Translations under genes and position numbers: made by a program
Assembly: GCF_001640025.1 (NCBI RefSeq)
Contig: NC_031672.1
Location: 2,170,001-2,234,000, forward strand
Length of the DNA: 64,000 nucleotides
Direction: 5' to 3'
From: Sugiyamaella lignohabitans
Taxonomy: Eukaryota; Ascomycota; Dipodascomycetes; Dipodascales; Trichomonascaceae
Notes under the pieces: generated by a model
What the model was told of the DNA's origin: nothing
The model's input: only the letters and a program-made list of their open reading frames with translations
Database searches by the model: none
Part shown: positions 46,200 through 56,330 of the stretch, piece by piece
Numbering within the stretch: position 1 is the first letter of the stretch
Layout: each line of letters begins with the position of its first letter

Positions 46200-48109
46200 T
46201 TATATGAGCCCTTGTTTCTTGAGACTAGACATGTTAGTAGGGGTACGGTAGTGAGAGGTAGGGGAGGGGATACTTACTCGTTGTAGACTTTTTCGGACAT
46301 GACGTTGCCCTCGTCGTCTTCCATTTCGACGGCCACTTCGTTTGTGGTTTCTAATTGGCGGTTGTCTTTTTTGATTTTTTCCCAGAGACTCATGACGTCG
46401 GCTAGTTTAGTGATGCCTTTGAAAAGTGGACCGGGTTGCACACCGAGACATCGCAATCCATGGACATGGCGTGGTTCCAGAAAATGTTTGTCGAATGCTT
46501 TGCGACCGGCATAGGAAGCATTTCCACATACTTCGCAATCGAACTCGATTCCTAGACCTTGGTATTTATACAGCCAGAATGGAATGGGTCGACCGTCCCA
46601 GCCCAATGGCAGTTTCAGTGGGTTGTATACCACTTCATCTTCACTATCGTCATCGTCGTTGTTGTTGTTATTGTCGTTTTCAGCATCGCTGTTGTCAGAA
46701 TACCCATTTCCATTCGCTTCTAGTTCCAGTGCTTCGATTTCAGCCTGTCGTTCTCGGTCGGTAAGGGCCTGTCGTCGTTCAACATTGGATTTGGTGTCGG
46801 TAATGACTTTGGCCAGCAGGTCAGCCAGACAGTAGATATGGTACTCGTGCGAGGCAAGTGCTCTTAATTTCAGGTCTTCTCCAATAGGGATATTAGCGCT
46901 GATGTTGGAGCTAGGGGAGTTATTCGCTCCTGAACCGTCTGTACTGGAAGTACCAGCGGCAGCAGTAGCAGCAGCGGCATTCCGTTTGTGTTTTCTTCCT
47001 GGCAGATGGTTATTAAAAAGTGCTTCGTTTGTGAATCTTTTGTTACAGGGCACGCAGAACAGCGGGTCAGAGGATCCTGATTCGCCATCTGTGCTCCCAG
47101 CACCAGCACCAGCTTCGCCTTCACCCTTGATTTGACCACCATTTCTCGACTCTTTATCTTCTCGGATCCAGCTGGGATACTTTTGAGACTGCCAGAGAGA
47201 GTCGAAATCCGATTCGATACTAGCAAGACTCGATTCCGGATGCGCCAAAATCCGAGTTTTCCGAAAAAAGGTCTCGAGATACTTGTGTAGCTCGACAATG
47301 TACTCGAAATAGTGTGAACTGTTGAGTCGCTGTGAGCTGTAGATAGATTTGTCTGAGAAATCAGACATTTTGTCCAGATATTGCGTATATGATAGCTGGT
47401 GTTGTACAAAATGAAGGTTCAAAAACTGTTCATGCAGACCGACCATGTCCACGAACCGACCGTAATATTCTTCTCCCGAGAATTCGGTATCCACACTAAC
47501 ATTTTCTGCCACTGCAAATGTCGATAGCACACCTCCATCTGTCAAACCGACGGACTGGTCTGTCTGCTCAACATCTTTGTCCAGACCGTTATTATTATTA
47601 TTTGCCAAGTTCCTCTTCTTCAGAGTTCGAGCCATAGCATACGTCGCAGCCAAATCGTCCACATCCTGGTTGGGATACTTTCTATAAAACTCTTTAATCG
47701 AGCTGACTTCTTTACTATACTGATCAAGAAGCTGTTGAGACGCTCCCGAAAACTCTCCTAATGCCTTAACTTCTTTAATGTGTTGATCTGCTAGCACCAG
47801 AGCTCCACCATCAGTCGCATCGACTTCATCGCCCTTCTTCTGTCGTCGTCTCTTCACTCCTGAAATCACCGAGTTCATGTATTTACATTGTTCCTGATAT
47901 CTCTCGAGAAACTTGGCCACCTCCAACTGGCTCAAAGTCGTTTCCCTGACTGGTCTTTTCCTCTTCCCGTTCAATGACGAGCTCGTCGACAGCTGAAGGG
48001 TATCCGGAAGAATCCACGGGTTATGCACTATCCGGTCCGTCACGGCCTGCTCAATCCGCTCCAACTCTTCTAGAGCCGACCTCTCTATCTCCAGTATCTC
48101 TCCACTCAT
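46200..48109 (-). CDS. PRP9: Prp9/SF3a60 splicing factor
   Basis: Exon 1 (48109-46278) joins a 25-nt last exon (46224-46200) across a 53-nt intron (GTAAGT, branch TACTAAC, CTAG), giving 618 residues. The tail becomes EKVYNDLKKQGLI, which matches the conserved SF3a60 C-terminus (YxDLKRQGLL). Without the splice the frame would stop inside the 5' splice site. An N-terminal helix IERSALEELERIEQAV, a C2H2 finger CVPCNKRFTNEALFNNHLPGRKH and the matrin-type finger CEVCGNASYAGRKAFDKH are present, followed by HGLRCLGVQPG. Prp9 is part of SF3a in the U2 snRNP and is needed for branch-site recognition. It is divergent from the serine-rich gene at 49082. Confidence 0.95.
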
Positions 48110-48245
48110 GGCGTTTCTGTTCCTGCTGTCTCCTACTCCAACTTTCTCACTACTTCACGAACTTACCTGCAGAATTTACTGGTCACGTGACTACGGACCC
48201 CAGGGGTCTTCCCGGGTCCATTCTGTTTCCTTGGGGGGTTGGGTC

Positions 48246-48301
48246 TGCCTCCGGCGGCTGGGGCTCCGCCCCAGACCCTGGTTGCTCCTGCTTCGCAGGA
48301 G
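48246..48301 (-). repeat. GNA element, single L arm (alpha)
   Basis: A complete arm followed by GTTTTGTGGGGG, the usual inner flank of alpha arms. Its partner is probably the beta arm at 48764. Confidence 0.94.
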
Positions 48302-48763
48302 TTTTGTGGGGGAGGATGCTGAATTTCGAGGTTTCATTCGCTACTCACACATTCTGTCTGTACTCGAACTCCGAAATTTTATCAAAAAAAAAAAAGGTGA
48401 GTTTACTGAATCATATCCCCAGTCAGAGCTCTATCAAAAAAAATAACGTCACGGAGTCGAAGAGTTCGCTGTGGAGTAAAAAAATGAAAACTCAAAAATT
48501 ACAGCACCTTCTGTTCACGCCTGGTCTCCCACGGCATTACTGATCAAGGCTCTTAGAGGCTTGAATATGATTGATCGGACGGGAAATCTTATTTTACTCT
48601 AGATATGGCCGTAACTGAACAAAGACTTTCTCGCCTGCCCCTGAACCCCCGAATTACGGCAAATTCCCGCCCCTTAAACTCGCCAAAATGACCCTTCGAA
48701 AGTTTATTCACCCTCAAATCAGCAGTCCCAGAACCCCCTGCATGCCAGGGTCGGTAGACACAA

Positions 48764-48824
48764 CGACTCGAGCGAAGCGAGAGGAGCAGCGGGGTCTGGG
48801 GCGGAGCCCCAGCCGCCGGAGGCA
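48764..48824 (+). repeat. GNA element, single R arm (beta)
   Basis: It starts CGACTCGAGCGAAGCGAGAG, preceded by CACAA, the usual inner flank of beta arms. With 48246 it forms an L alpha / R beta pair split by 462 bp. Confidence 0.94.
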
Positions 48825-49081
48825 CACTCCGCGGCCCAAAACCCCCCTCTGATAACGAAGAAGCGAGTTTTGTGACTGAGTTAGCAGAAAAACAGGGAAA
48901 AAAGAGAGAGGTAGAACCCGGTTTTAGAGAGGGGGATCAACCAGGCAGTGTTCTCAGGGGTAAAGGGGGTATGCACAGCCTCGCGTGATGACCCCATGTT
49001 TAGAAACAGTCGCATCTCGCTTGAGTGATGCACAGGTGGCTCACAGTTTGATTACACAGAGCAGGAGCGAGATCTGGCAAG

Positions 49082-52000
49082 ATGGCTTCTAATAAGTACG
49101 TGACGTGGGGATTGCATGTGGTTGGGTGTTGACAGAGTCGGTTTTGGTATTGGAAAGGCGGTTTTTTGATGGTTTTTTGATGGTTTTTCGAGAGTTTTTC
49201 GAGGGTGGTTGCTAACAGGAAAACAGCGTACAGAGAGCTAAATCAGCCCGGTGGTTACAGCCGAATGTATCATATGACGGTGGTGGCTATGGTGATGATG
49301 ATTATGACGATTGGGTCGACGACGAAAACGGCGGAAATTACAATTATAACGATGATAACGAGGTACCTCCTTTGCCTCCGGTGATTCCCAGTATACCAGC
49401 CATTCCACAGGAGTATCTGCAAAATGCGGCAACACCACTTGGAAATGGTTCGGGATCTGATTCACAGGGCTCAACAAAGTTGGCTAGTGGGCCTGAAGTG
49501 GGTTCAGGTCGTGTGGGAATATCGAATAGTTCGGATTTTGGGACTGATTCGGGACGGCCAGTGGTTCCAACTATCAACGCACCAGAACCGGGATCAGCAT
49601 CTCCAGAGCTCAGTCACACGAAATCGAATGCTTCAACTGCCTCAAGAACTTTTGTAGAGGCTGGAGTTACTAAATATTCACTTTCAGATGGAACACCATC
49701 GCAACAACCCGGTTCAGAGTCTGTAGAGGGTACAGGAGATTCGGCAAATGAGACTGCCAAGTCTGCAGTGGGTACAGTTGGTGCTGCTGGAGGAGCTGTT
49801 GCTGGTGCTGCAGTTGGTGCAGTTGCTAGTCTGGCTGGAGCTGTAGGATTGACAAATGCTCCAAGTTCATCTTCAACTAAAGCTCCAGTTCAAGGTTCGG
49901 GTCCGAGTTCAGAACATCTGCCGGGAGCCTGGCCAGGAGCATGGCCTTCAGCAACTCCTACACCCACTCCACCCGTTAATGTCGGTACTAGTACGACTGG
50001 TAGTTCAGTTCCTGTTGAAACTGTAAATTCTGGTTCTGATGCCAATGCTAATGTGTCAAAATCTCTGGCTGCTGGCTCTACAGACGAGCAAGGTGCAGGT
50101 GCCAATGGAGATGCAGAGTCATATGACGACCATGAGGAAATCTATGACCAGTACTACGACGATGAGAATGAAGCTGATGATGACGAGGTAGTAGAGCCAT
50201 TGCCTAGTACACTACCTCAGAAACTGCCATCAGCACTTCCTGATATTCTCACGCCTCGAGCACCACAAACTACCCAGCTACAATCATCCTCACAACCAGC
50301 TTCTCAACTACTGCCACCTCACTTACAATCTCAGACAATTCAACCTTTGGGAACTCAATTTAATCCATTGACAGAGTCTCATTTAAACAACCCATACTCG
50401 CGTTCGCCAGAAGATGCCCACAATGGTTACTTGAGTCATGCCCAAAAATCAGACGACTTTTATGGAGAAACAGACTCGACTGCTTCATTGTCAACTGGTC
50501 GAAGATCATTAGACAGCACATCAGTAGCTGGTAGACTATCTCTTGATGAACGACCTGCTTTACACGGCAGACCAATCTCCGAATCAGTTCGTAGTCATCC
50601 TGTAATGGAAGACTCGGAGGAAGATGCTGACCGAAATGCTGTTGATCCTGATATTACTAATATCAATGACCAGATGAATGCAATGGGGTTGAAACATCGT
50701 CCTCAGGTTATTGATTCCGACTCATCCGATTCGTCTGATAGCGATTCATCAGATTCTGATTCAGAGTCTGATCTCAAAACACCTCGTGGGGCAGTTGCTG
50801 GCAGATGGAAACCTGATCCAATTGTAGGGTTGAATCCATCATCTAACAACGAGCAGTCACAAGTTGATGCTGTCAGTGAACCAGAAAAACAGCTACCATC
50901 ATCATTACAGCAACAACAACAACAACCAGACCAAACTCGTGATATATTGGCTAGTGAACTCAGCTCGTCGAATATTCCCTCGTTGCAAGTAGAAGGAGAA
51001 ACGTATGATAATACGGATCAGAACAATCTAGAAGCTGAGATAATGAGTTCTATTAACGGCAGTCACCATGGCTCGCCAGTTTCACCAGAGCGCAATGCAC
51101 CATCTCCATCCCGTGTAGAAGAGTACTCACCAGATCCAGAACTAGTACAGCTTGTTCAAAACACCCGATTTTCTCAACACGGGTTCCCAGAAATCAAGCC
51201 ACTGAACACAGGTCGTTCAAAAGGCAGTGATAGTGATGACGACAACCACTGGGGAGAATCGAGCGATGACGACAATGTCATTCAAGAAGAAGACGAAGAT
51301 GTCCACTCTGGTCAAGAGAGTCATGTCGCAGACTCCAACACTTCAACACTGACACCCTTAGACGGAGCTGACGCTTCACTCCCGTCCAAATCACCCAGTG
51401 CTGTTACTCCTGCTGTGTTCCCTGATAGCTCTAATACTGAGTCAACTGCTACTTCTCACGCTCCACAAAGTAGTACTAGTACAGGTCTTGACTCCGGTAT
51501 CGGGTTTGCTGGTGGTGCTGCTCTGGCAGGAGCTGCTCTTGCTGGAACTGGAGCTGCTGCTGCTGCTACTGCTGCTGGTTCTGTTGGTGCCACAGCTGAC
51601 ACACCAATAAGTTCTAGTCTTCGAGGACCAGTTATCCCTCCAAAAGACGAGGGTGAGAAACTGCACATTACCAAATCTCGACCCGACCGACTCAGCATCT
51701 CGTCTCTCGGCACTGACGCCTCTTCAGTCGGAACAGGGGTGTCAGAAGTCGATGCTATGGACGCCATATCTCCTATTTCCACTCGCGAACCATCGAACCT
51801 AGCTCCAGTCTCCACTGGAGTGACTATTCCATTAGACTCGACAACGGATCCACGACCGAGACAAATGTCGCAAGCCACGAGTGTCATGGCTAACCCAATA
51901 GCAGCCAAGCTCAACAAACAGCCTACATTCGACTTCACGGCAGCATTAGCACGACCGAATCCTGCCGAACGCAAGACACTCTTCGACAACGCACGAGCCC

Positions 52001-52296
52001 AACAAGCCGAATACTCACCCAACCTTCAAAGCTGGCTTCACGCGGTAACCGCGAGCCACGACGGCCGAGGACTCTACCCGAATGGCAACCCACCTAAACC
52101 CACACAAAACGAGGCTCGCGAAGAAGCCAACGCGCAACGAACCGTGTCAGCGACCTTCATCAAACCTGCCAAAAACATCGTCACGAACCTGTCGTCCAAA
52201 GACACCTTCGGCAAAGTCAGCGAAAAGTCCACCAAGCGGGCCAAAGGCCTCTTCGCCATGGGCAAAAAGTTCATCGGCGGCAATTCCGGTAACTAG
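49082..52296 (+). CDS. large serine-rich acidic protein of unknown function
   Basis: A 14-nt first exon (49082-49095, MASNN) joins 49227-52296 across a 131-nt intron (GTACGT, branch GCTAAC, AACAG), giving 1027 residues. The N-terminus reads NNVQRAKSARWLQPNVSYDG, then an Asp/Tyr/Gly-rich stretch and a proline-rich segment PPLPPVIPSIPA. The middle is disordered, with Ser/Asp runs and two Ala/Gly-rich hydrophobic stretches near residues 190 and 760. The last ~120 residues look conserved: FDFTAALARPNPAERKTLF, SPNLQSWLHAV and a basic end KRAKGLFAMGKKFIGG. The layout resembles fungal cortical or actin-linked scaffolds, and Fyv8-like proteins came to mind, but I cannot confirm a family. The gene converges on the 76-residue gene. 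Confidence 0.85.
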
Positions 52297-52342
52297 CAGA
52301 CTCTTTATTCTTAACAGGGTTATTTATCTGAGTCCTGTGCTG

Positions 52343-52475
52343 CCTCCGGCGGCTGGGGCTCCGCCCCAGACCCTGGTTGTGCTCGCTTCGCGAGCGGCTT
52401 GGACCGTCGAGGTTGAGGTCTCTCGCGAAGCGAGAGCAACCAGGGTCTGGGGCGGAGCCCCAGCCGCCGGAGGCA
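52343..52475. repeat. GNA element, two gamma-type arms
   Basis: The L inner stem is GCTCGC/GCGAGC and the R inner stem CTCTCGC/GCGAGAG, both with GAA tips. The spacer has GGACCGTCGAGG. It lies between convergent genes. Confidence 0.95.
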
Positions 52476-52536
52476 TGCCCCCATCTCGCAAAATAATAAA
52501 TTAAAGAAAACTATGTACAAGTGAGGGGAGAGTGAG

Positions 52537-52874
52537 TTATGAGAAGCGGTCACCGCCCTTGCGGCCCTGGAGAAGTTAGTAGGGTTCCTGGTGGAGTGTG
52601 AGGGGGGTACTTACGAGGTAGGAGCTGCCGCCGCCTTCGTATTTGCTCTTTCGGGTGACAGTGGACTCGCCAACGAACTCGCCGGGAGTGACGTATTCGG
52701 CCGGCTGGTCTGTCAGCCGCTGGCTGCCTCGGTAGCTGGGAGGGAAGTTAGAGGGGGGTTTCTGGGGAAGAAAAGGGGTCGGGGGGACTCTTACAGTTTA
52801 GTACCGATGGCTATAGACAGCGCGGCTACGGTAATTATGCCCCAGCCTCGATTGACTTTGAAAATGGGGTCCAT
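52537..52874 (-). CDS. small membrane-anchored protein, 76 aa, three exons
   Basis: Exons 52874-52795, 52735-52615 and 52566-52537 are separated by introns of 59 and 48 nt (GTAAGA...CTAAC...CAG and GTAAGT...TACTAAC...CAG). All joins are in phase. The protein begins MDPIFKVNRGWGIITVAALS and has one hydrophobic segment at about residues 11-27. A polar region with YVTPGEFVGEST and a short basic/glycine tail GRKGGDRFS follow. I do not recognise the family. The single N-terminal anchor would fit a small mitochondrial or ER membrane protein. Three clean splice sites support a real gene. TFG1 is divergent 400 bp away. Confidence 0.75.
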
Positions 52875-53274
52875 TTGTGCGGTCGTATTGTGGTTCTGAT
52901 CCAGGGGAATCAGTTCATGGATGGTCAGATCAGATCGCAATGGGAGTGCGGCCTATGCGGCGCGTGTGGTGCGGCGTGTGTGGCGCAGGTGGTGAAGTAC
53001 GATGTGTGGAGAATCGGTTTGCGGTGAGAATATAGGATCATTGTCGAGCCAGGGGCTGGAAGTAATAGGGCATAAATTGGCCCGATTTGACAGAAATACA
53101 CACTCAAAAGATATAGAACTAAACGGTAGTGTCGAAGTGAACAAACAACGAGGCTTTTTTTGGTCGCAATTATCACGTAATTACAAATTGATTCCGGTGC
53201 GGTCGGTGTTGAGATTGTATTTTTGATTCGGGCAAGCTGAGCTGGTGGCTTCAGTTTCTTCGTTTTTTGCCAGG
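52875..53274. other. divergent promoter region, 76-aa gene / TFG1
   Basis: A 400-bp intergenic stretch with no feature beyond a likely shared promoter. Confidence 0.5.
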
Positions 53275-55263
53275 ATGTCCTCATCGTCGAATCCGCTGAT
53301 TAGCAGGGTCAAACGACGACCACCTCCTCCTAATCCTCTTCGTCGTCCGAATGCCAATCCGCTTGTCAAACGTGAACCTCGGGACAGCGCCAATGGAGTC
53401 AAACCGGCGGTTCAGGTCAAGCGTGAGAAAGATGATACCAAACCAATTATTGCATCAGCATCGTCAGGATCTGGTGTGAAATCGTCATCATCTTCTTCTT
53501 CGTCGACATCGTCGTCAGCAACAGAGTCGTATACCGACTTTACTTTACGTAGTTGCTCTGCTGAAGAAGTCAAGGTGGCTCGTCACCATATTATTAAATT
53601 CCATTCACGAACTCCTGTTAATCCAGCTACTGATTTTACACCTCCTGTTCGGTTTCATAGAAAGGACCCGCGAAATCTACAGTTTCAACTGACTCTTAGT
53701 GAACTTGAACAGAGACAGAAAGATATCGAACAGAGCAATGCTCAGCTTGAACAGAGTTTGAAAGACCAGGAAGCCAAAGCTAAAGAAGCAGCTGCTGCAT
53801 CGCTAGCAGCTGGTGTAGCTCCTGAACCGGCTCCAAAGGCAGATATGTCGGTAGTGGCTCCAGATGGAGGTGCTCGTAGAAGTGCTAGACCGTTTGAAAA
53901 GAAGACTCGTCAGGTTATTTTGGGAGATGAACAGAGTCGAAAGTTGCGATATGAAGAGTATTATCCGTGGATTATGGAGGATTTTGATGGTAAAAACACC
54001 TGGGTCGGCAACTATGAAGCAGCTCAGTCGGATTCATATGTGTTGTTTGTGTTTGATAAGGACGGGTTTAAGATGGTTCCCGCTGAAAAGTGGTATAAAA
54101 TGACTCCTCGTAACAAGTACACGACATTGACGGTTGAAGAAGCCGAGCAACGAATGGAGAAAAAGTCGAATGTCCCCAGATGGATTATGAAACATATTGC
54201 TGAAGAACAACAAACTCAGGCTCAAGATAGATCATATAATGCACGAAGAAGATTCCGGACTGTTGATGGAGCAACTTCTGGGACATCTCCGACTAGAGGA
54301 CGAGACGATGACCATGACGAGATCGATTTCGACGAAGAGTTTGCTGACGACGAAGAGGCTCCTATCATGGATGGTAATGAAGAAGATGTTAAAGAAGTAG
54401 AAGAGAAGATCAAACGTGAACAACGGAATGCCAATACCATTGGCGTAGCTCCTGATGACGACAACGAAGATTTGTTTAATAACCCCGACGAGCCCAAGAT
54501 GGGTAAGGAGGGTCGAAAACTCAAGAAATACCTCCGATCGCTAGAAAAGAACGCTTATTACGAGAGTGACGATGAAGAAAACCCATATGCTTCATCCTCT
54601 GAAGACACAGATGACGACGAAATATCCAGTGCCACTACTCCTGCTGTCAAAGAAGAGCCAGATGCCGCTTCATCTGCTGCTAATGGCAATATAAATGGCG
54701 TCACTGTCAAGCGTGAAGACTCTGCCAACCCGTCTTCACGACCCAGTTCACAATCACCTCCACCAATCCCACTTCCCCGTAAGGTCACTGCCAAAAAGAA
54801 GTATAAAAACCTGCCTCCAGGAATGGTCGTCTTACATCTGTCACCCAGTTCGCTTTCAAATTTCCCACCCGATCTGTGGAATCCCAATGCCAAACGCCGT
54901 CGCGAAGTGTCTCCTGACAGCAACAGTTCCGAAACCGGCGGCGAGATCAAAAAGATCAAACTTCGGTCGCCATCACCTCCACAACCCTCTGCTGTTGCCA
55001 CTTCTTCATCAGTCCCATCTGCCAGCGTCAGTCCAGCTGCCACAACCACAACCAGCGACCCCGGCAACTCAGACGACCTTCTGACTGCCGACGACGTTCG
55101 TTCGGTCATCACCGCCAACCGAGTCAACGCCAAACAGCTCCTCGGCATCCTCAAACCCAAATTGCGCCGACACCCGCAAAACCACGAGCGTCTCAAACAG
55201 CTCCTTCGCGAGATGGCCAAAATCCACAATGGCGTGCTCGTGCTCAAGGGCTCTTCCAACTAG
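53275..55263 (+). CDS. TFG1: TFIIF large subunit (TFIIF-alpha/RAP74 homologue)
   Basis: One exon encodes 662 residues. I chose the ATG at 53275 (MSSSSNPLISRVKRR); a GTG lies 30 nt upstream in frame. The N-terminal half has the dimerisation domain split by a low-complexity insert, as in yeast Tfg1: PVRFHRKDPRNLQFQLTL, then YYPWIMEDFDGKNTWVGNYE and DGFKMVPAEKWYKM. A long acidic charged centre follows (residues ~360-470). The C-terminal winged-helix region is at residues ~600-660 (LLTADDVRSVITANRVNAKQ, LKQLLREMAKI). TFIIF binds RNA polymerase II and stabilises the initiation complex. Confidence 0.95.
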   Translation: MSSSSNPLISRVKRRPPPPNPLRRPNANPLVKREPRDSANGVKPAVQVKREKDDTKPIIASASSGSGVKSSSSSSSSTSSSATESYTDFTLRSCSAEEVKVARHHIIKFHSRTPVNPATDFTPPVRFHRKDPRNLQFQLTLSELEQRQKDIEQSNAQLEQSLKDQEAKAKEAAAASLAAGVAPEPAPKADMSVVAPDGGARRSARPFEKKTRQVILGDEQSRKLRYEEYYPWIMEDFDGKNTWVGNYEAAQSDSYVLFVFDKDGFKMVPAEKWYKMTPRNKYTTLTVEEAEQRMEKKSNVPRWIMKHIAEEQQTQAQDRSYNARRRFRTVDGATSGTSPTRGRDDDHDEIDFDEEFADDEEAPIMDGNEEDVKEVEEKIKREQRNANTIGVAPDDDNEDLFNNPDEPKMGKEGRKLKKYLRSLEKNAYYESDDEENPYASSSEDTDDDEISSATTPAVKEEPDAASSAANGNINGVTVKREDSANPSSRPSSQSPPPIPLPRKVTAKKKYKNLPPGMVVLHLSPSSLSNFPPDLWNPNAKRRREVSPDSNSSETGGEIKKIKLRSPSPPQPSAVATSSSVPSASVSPAATTTTSDPGNSDDLLTADDVRSVITANRVNAKQLLGILKPKLRRHPQNHERLKQLLREMAKIHNGVLVLKGSSN

Positions 55264-55309
55264 CAAACAAACACTGTATAATTTATTGTAACTGTGGGGA
55301 GGGGGGTGT

Positions 55310-55447
55310 GCCTCCGGCGGCTGGGGCTCCGCCCCAGACCCTGGCTGCTCCTCTCGCTGCGCTCGAGTCGTTTCGTCGACGGTCCCAGCAGTCTCCTGCG
55401 AAGCAGGAGCCACGGGGTCTGGGGCAGAGCCCCAGCCGCCGGAGGCA
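55310..55447. repeat. GNA element, two arms (L beta, R alpha)
   Basis: The L tip is GCTGCGC (GCA loop). The spacer has CGTCGACGGTCCCAGC. It lies 46 bp after TFG1, just before the tRNA-Ser pair. Confidence 0.95.
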
Positions 55448-55463
55448 CAAAGCCCCCAAGAAG

Positions 55464-55472
55464 AAAAAAAAA
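55464..55472 (-). terminator. RNA polymerase III terminator of tRNA-Ser copy 1
   Basis: Nine T in a row on the minus strand, 21 nt beyond the tRNA 3' end. No shorter T4 run comes first. Confidence 0.7.
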
Positions 55473-55493
55473 GTGTCCTGGAAGAGGGACTGT

Positions 55494-55591
55494 CGACACC
55501 AGCAGGATTCGAACCTGCGCGGGAAATCCCAAAAGATGCCCAAACTTTAGAAGATTCGAGTCTTTCGCCTTAACCGCTCGGCCATAGTGCC
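55494..55591 (-). tRNA. tRNA-Ser(CGA), intron-containing, copy 1
   Basis: A 98-nt gene. The acceptor stem GGCACTA pairs with TGGTGTC, with discriminator G at 55494. The anticodon loop is CTCGAA-A with anticodon CGA. A 17-nt intron at 55538-55554 follows position 37, which lets AAAGA pair with TCTTT. The long variable arm is GGGATTTCCC and the T arm GCAGGTTCGAATCCTGC. The mature RNA would be 81 nt plus CCA. S. cerevisiae tRNA-Ser(CGA) (SUP61) also has an intron. It decodes UCG. Confidence 0.95.
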
Positions 55592-55658
55592 TTGTTGACT
55601 GGGGGTGCCGAGCCCTGTTGTGGCCTATGAATTGTCACTATCAGAGATAAGATTGTGC

Positions 55659-55665
55659 AAAAAAA
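55659..55665 (-). terminator. RNA polymerase III terminator of tRNA-Ser copy 2
   Basis: Seven T in a row on the minus strand, 3 nt beyond the tRNA 3' end. Confidence 0.8.
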
Positions 55666-55668
55666 TGT

Positions 55669-55766
55669 CGACAGCAGCAGGATTCGAACCTGCGCGGGAA
55701 ATCCCAAAAGATGCCCAAACATTTGAAGATTCGAGTCTTTCGCCTTAACCGCTCGGCCATACTGCC
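55669..55766 (-). tRNA. tRNA-Ser(CGA), intron-containing, copy 2
   Basis: A tandem copy 77 bp upstream of copy 1, with identical D, anticodon, variable and T arms. The acceptor stem GGCAGTA/TGCTGTC differs at pair 5-68 in both strands (C-G in copy 1, G-C here), so pairing is kept. The 17-nt intron at 55713-55729 differs from copy 1 at a few bases. Confidence 0.95.
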
Positions 55767-56330
55767 TAGTTGTTGCAGTTTCCTTTTTGGTCTCCCTTCT
55801 CAATTAAGCACTAAACCCCTTGCCCACGTCAGCCACTTGGGAGTTTACAGCACAATATTCATCAAATCTACTGCTCAGAACTCCGATTTTCAACCCATTT
55901 TACTTTGATAATCACTGAACCACTGGACTGAAAGTCTGGATGTTCAAGAAATCATTCAGAAGGCCCAGTTATGAACCATTTGGAGCGGCACGGTGCCTCA
56001 TCTCACTTGAACTTCAATTTCACGGATACAACTCATAGCCATAAGTCATAAATGGAATTTCTATGATCCCACTACAGAATATATCCCTTTTCTGATTCTT
56101 TCATGTTAAAAAGAGGTGTTTGAGGCAGTGAATTTGCCACTTTAAACCCCCTGACCCCTTGAACTTAATCAGGGTTAGGTCTCTTTTGGCCACATGTAAG
56201 CTTCAGGGCTGTGTAGAGTGTAGTATATCTCCACACGGATCAGAGAACCGCTGAACTCCGAACATTGAAATTTGACACTGAACAGTATAAATTCGGCTTG
56301 AACAAAAATTAATTCAATCATAAACTGAAA
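55767..56330. other. intergenic upstream of SFT2 and the tRNA pair
   Basis: About 560 bp, AT-rich, with no recognised feature apart from the likely SFT2 promoter. Confidence 0.5.

Larger units (their letters stand above)
48110..49081. other. divergent intergenic region PRP9/serine-rich gene
   Basis: About 970 bp with an L arm (48246) and an R arm (48764). The 460 bp between the arms show no gene. Confidence 0.55.

Noticed and set aside
46274..46277. The TAA at the end of the long PRP9 frame as the true stop.
   Set aside because: It lies within a GTAAGT donor, and splicing restores the conserved SF3a60 C-terminus.
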